Shown here: positions 63,601 through 64,000 of the stretch, in pieces
How positions within the stretch are numbered: the first letter of the stretch is position 1
How the letters are laid out: each line of letters starts with the position of its first letter
Assembly (NCBI RefSeq): GCF_937616625.2
Contig: NC_065572.1
Span: forward strand, 42,559,653 to 42,623,652
Length of the DNA: 64,000 nucleotides
Direction: 5' to 3'
DNA from: Mercurialis annua
Taxonomy: Eukaryota; Streptophyta; Magnoliopsida; Malpighiales; Euphorbiaceae
The notes under the pieces: generated by a model
Database searches by the model: none
Seen by the model: the letters and a program-made list of their open reading frames with translations, nothing else
Told to the model about the DNA's origin: nothing
Position numbers and translations under genes: made by a program

Positions 63601-64000
63601 AATCCAAGCGTTTCACCTTTTTAGCATTTTAAGCCAAACGTTTACAAACATTACCAAACAAATCCAATCGTTTCACTTTTTTAGCAATTTAAGCCAAACT
63701 TTTACAAACATTACGAAACAAAACCAAGCGTTTCACCTTTTTAGCAAATTAAGCAAAACGTTTACAAACGTTACGAAACAAATCCAAGCGTTTCACCTTT
63801 TTAGCAATTTAAGCCAAACCCTTACAAACGTTACAAAACAAATCCAAATGTTTCACCTTTTTAGCAATTTAAGCCAAGCGTTTACAAACGTAATGAAATA
63901 AAACCAAACGTTTAAAACGTTATGAAACAAATTAAAACGTTTCACATTTTTAGCGATTTAAGCAAATCATTTACAAACGTTACGAAACAAAACCAACCGT
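54614..64000. repeat. 60-bp satellite array, right end (blocks S2 and R3)
   Basis: About 55,010-58,890 matches S1 (43,295-47,280). About 58,760-61,610 matches R1/R2 (for example 60,383 with 50,928, offset 9,455). About 62,041-62,460 repeats at 62,721-63,140 (offset near 680 bp), and the marker monomer recurs at 62,258, 62,937 and 63,924. Monomers with CCAAGCG and AGCAATTT predominate, and the array is more uniform than the left end. It runs off the window edge, so its true end is not seen. No gene. Confidence 0.92.

Noticed and set aside
1..64000. CRISPR-like array because of regular spacing near 60 bp
   Set aside because: There are no unique spacers: the whole 60 bp is repeated. The context (MITEs, LTR element with tRNA primer site) is eukaryotic.
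1..64000. CENP-B box or telomere-type repeat inside the monomer
   Set aside because: No match to a CENP-B box core, and the TTTTTAGCG element is not TTTAGGG or a permutation of it. Centromere or telomere identity is therefore not claimed.

Overview
The window is plant-type nuclear DNA with no protein-coding gene that I can support. About 87% of it (roughly 55.6 kb, on the order of 900 units) is one AT-rich satellite with a 60-bp monomer. Each monomer carries CCAAACGTTT twice, exactly 30 bp apart, plus CACCTTTTTAGCG, ATTTAAG and ACAAACGTTACG. A plant host is inferred from three things: a nested LTR retrotransposon with an initiator-Met-tRNA-type primer binding site, two families of Mutator-like MITEs with 9-bp target duplications, and CpG-to-TpG/CpA decay that fits a methylated array. 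I cannot name the species or say whether the array is centromeric, pericentromeric, subtelomeric or interstitial.

Layout. 1-8,878: relatively diverged satellite, interrupted by one 383-bp Mutator-like MITE (2,206-2,588). 8,879-14,980: a 6,102-bp non-autonomous LTR retrotransposon on the minus strand, with LTRs of 2,426 and 2,401 bp, a 1,275-bp internal region without gag or pol, a recognisable PBS and PPT, and the 5-bp target duplication TTAAC. 14,981-about 32,000: satellite organised as a 5,624-bp higher-order repeat (units from 16,861, 22,485 and 28,109, the last partial). Every unit carries the same 383-bp MITE insertion, and the junctions of units 1/2 and 2/3 also carry a 370-bp MITE of a second family. 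About 32,000-38,000: satellite without close long-range duplicates. About 38,000-64,000: younger, more uniform satellite built from overlapping segmental duplications (offsets near 9,250, 11,700, 9,455 and 2,413 bp, with smaller ones of 1,121, 680, 240 and 60 bp).

Many open frames of 60-280 codons occur on both strands of the satellite. They exist because 60 is a multiple of 3, and I treat them as non-coding. The interest of the window is in its structural history: an ancestral 30-bp repeat that became a 60-bp dimer, long higher-order units traceable by private deletions, a variant marker monomer and A-tracts, and transposon insertions that act as time stamps. I found no evidence of a new enzymatic, defence or regulatory system.
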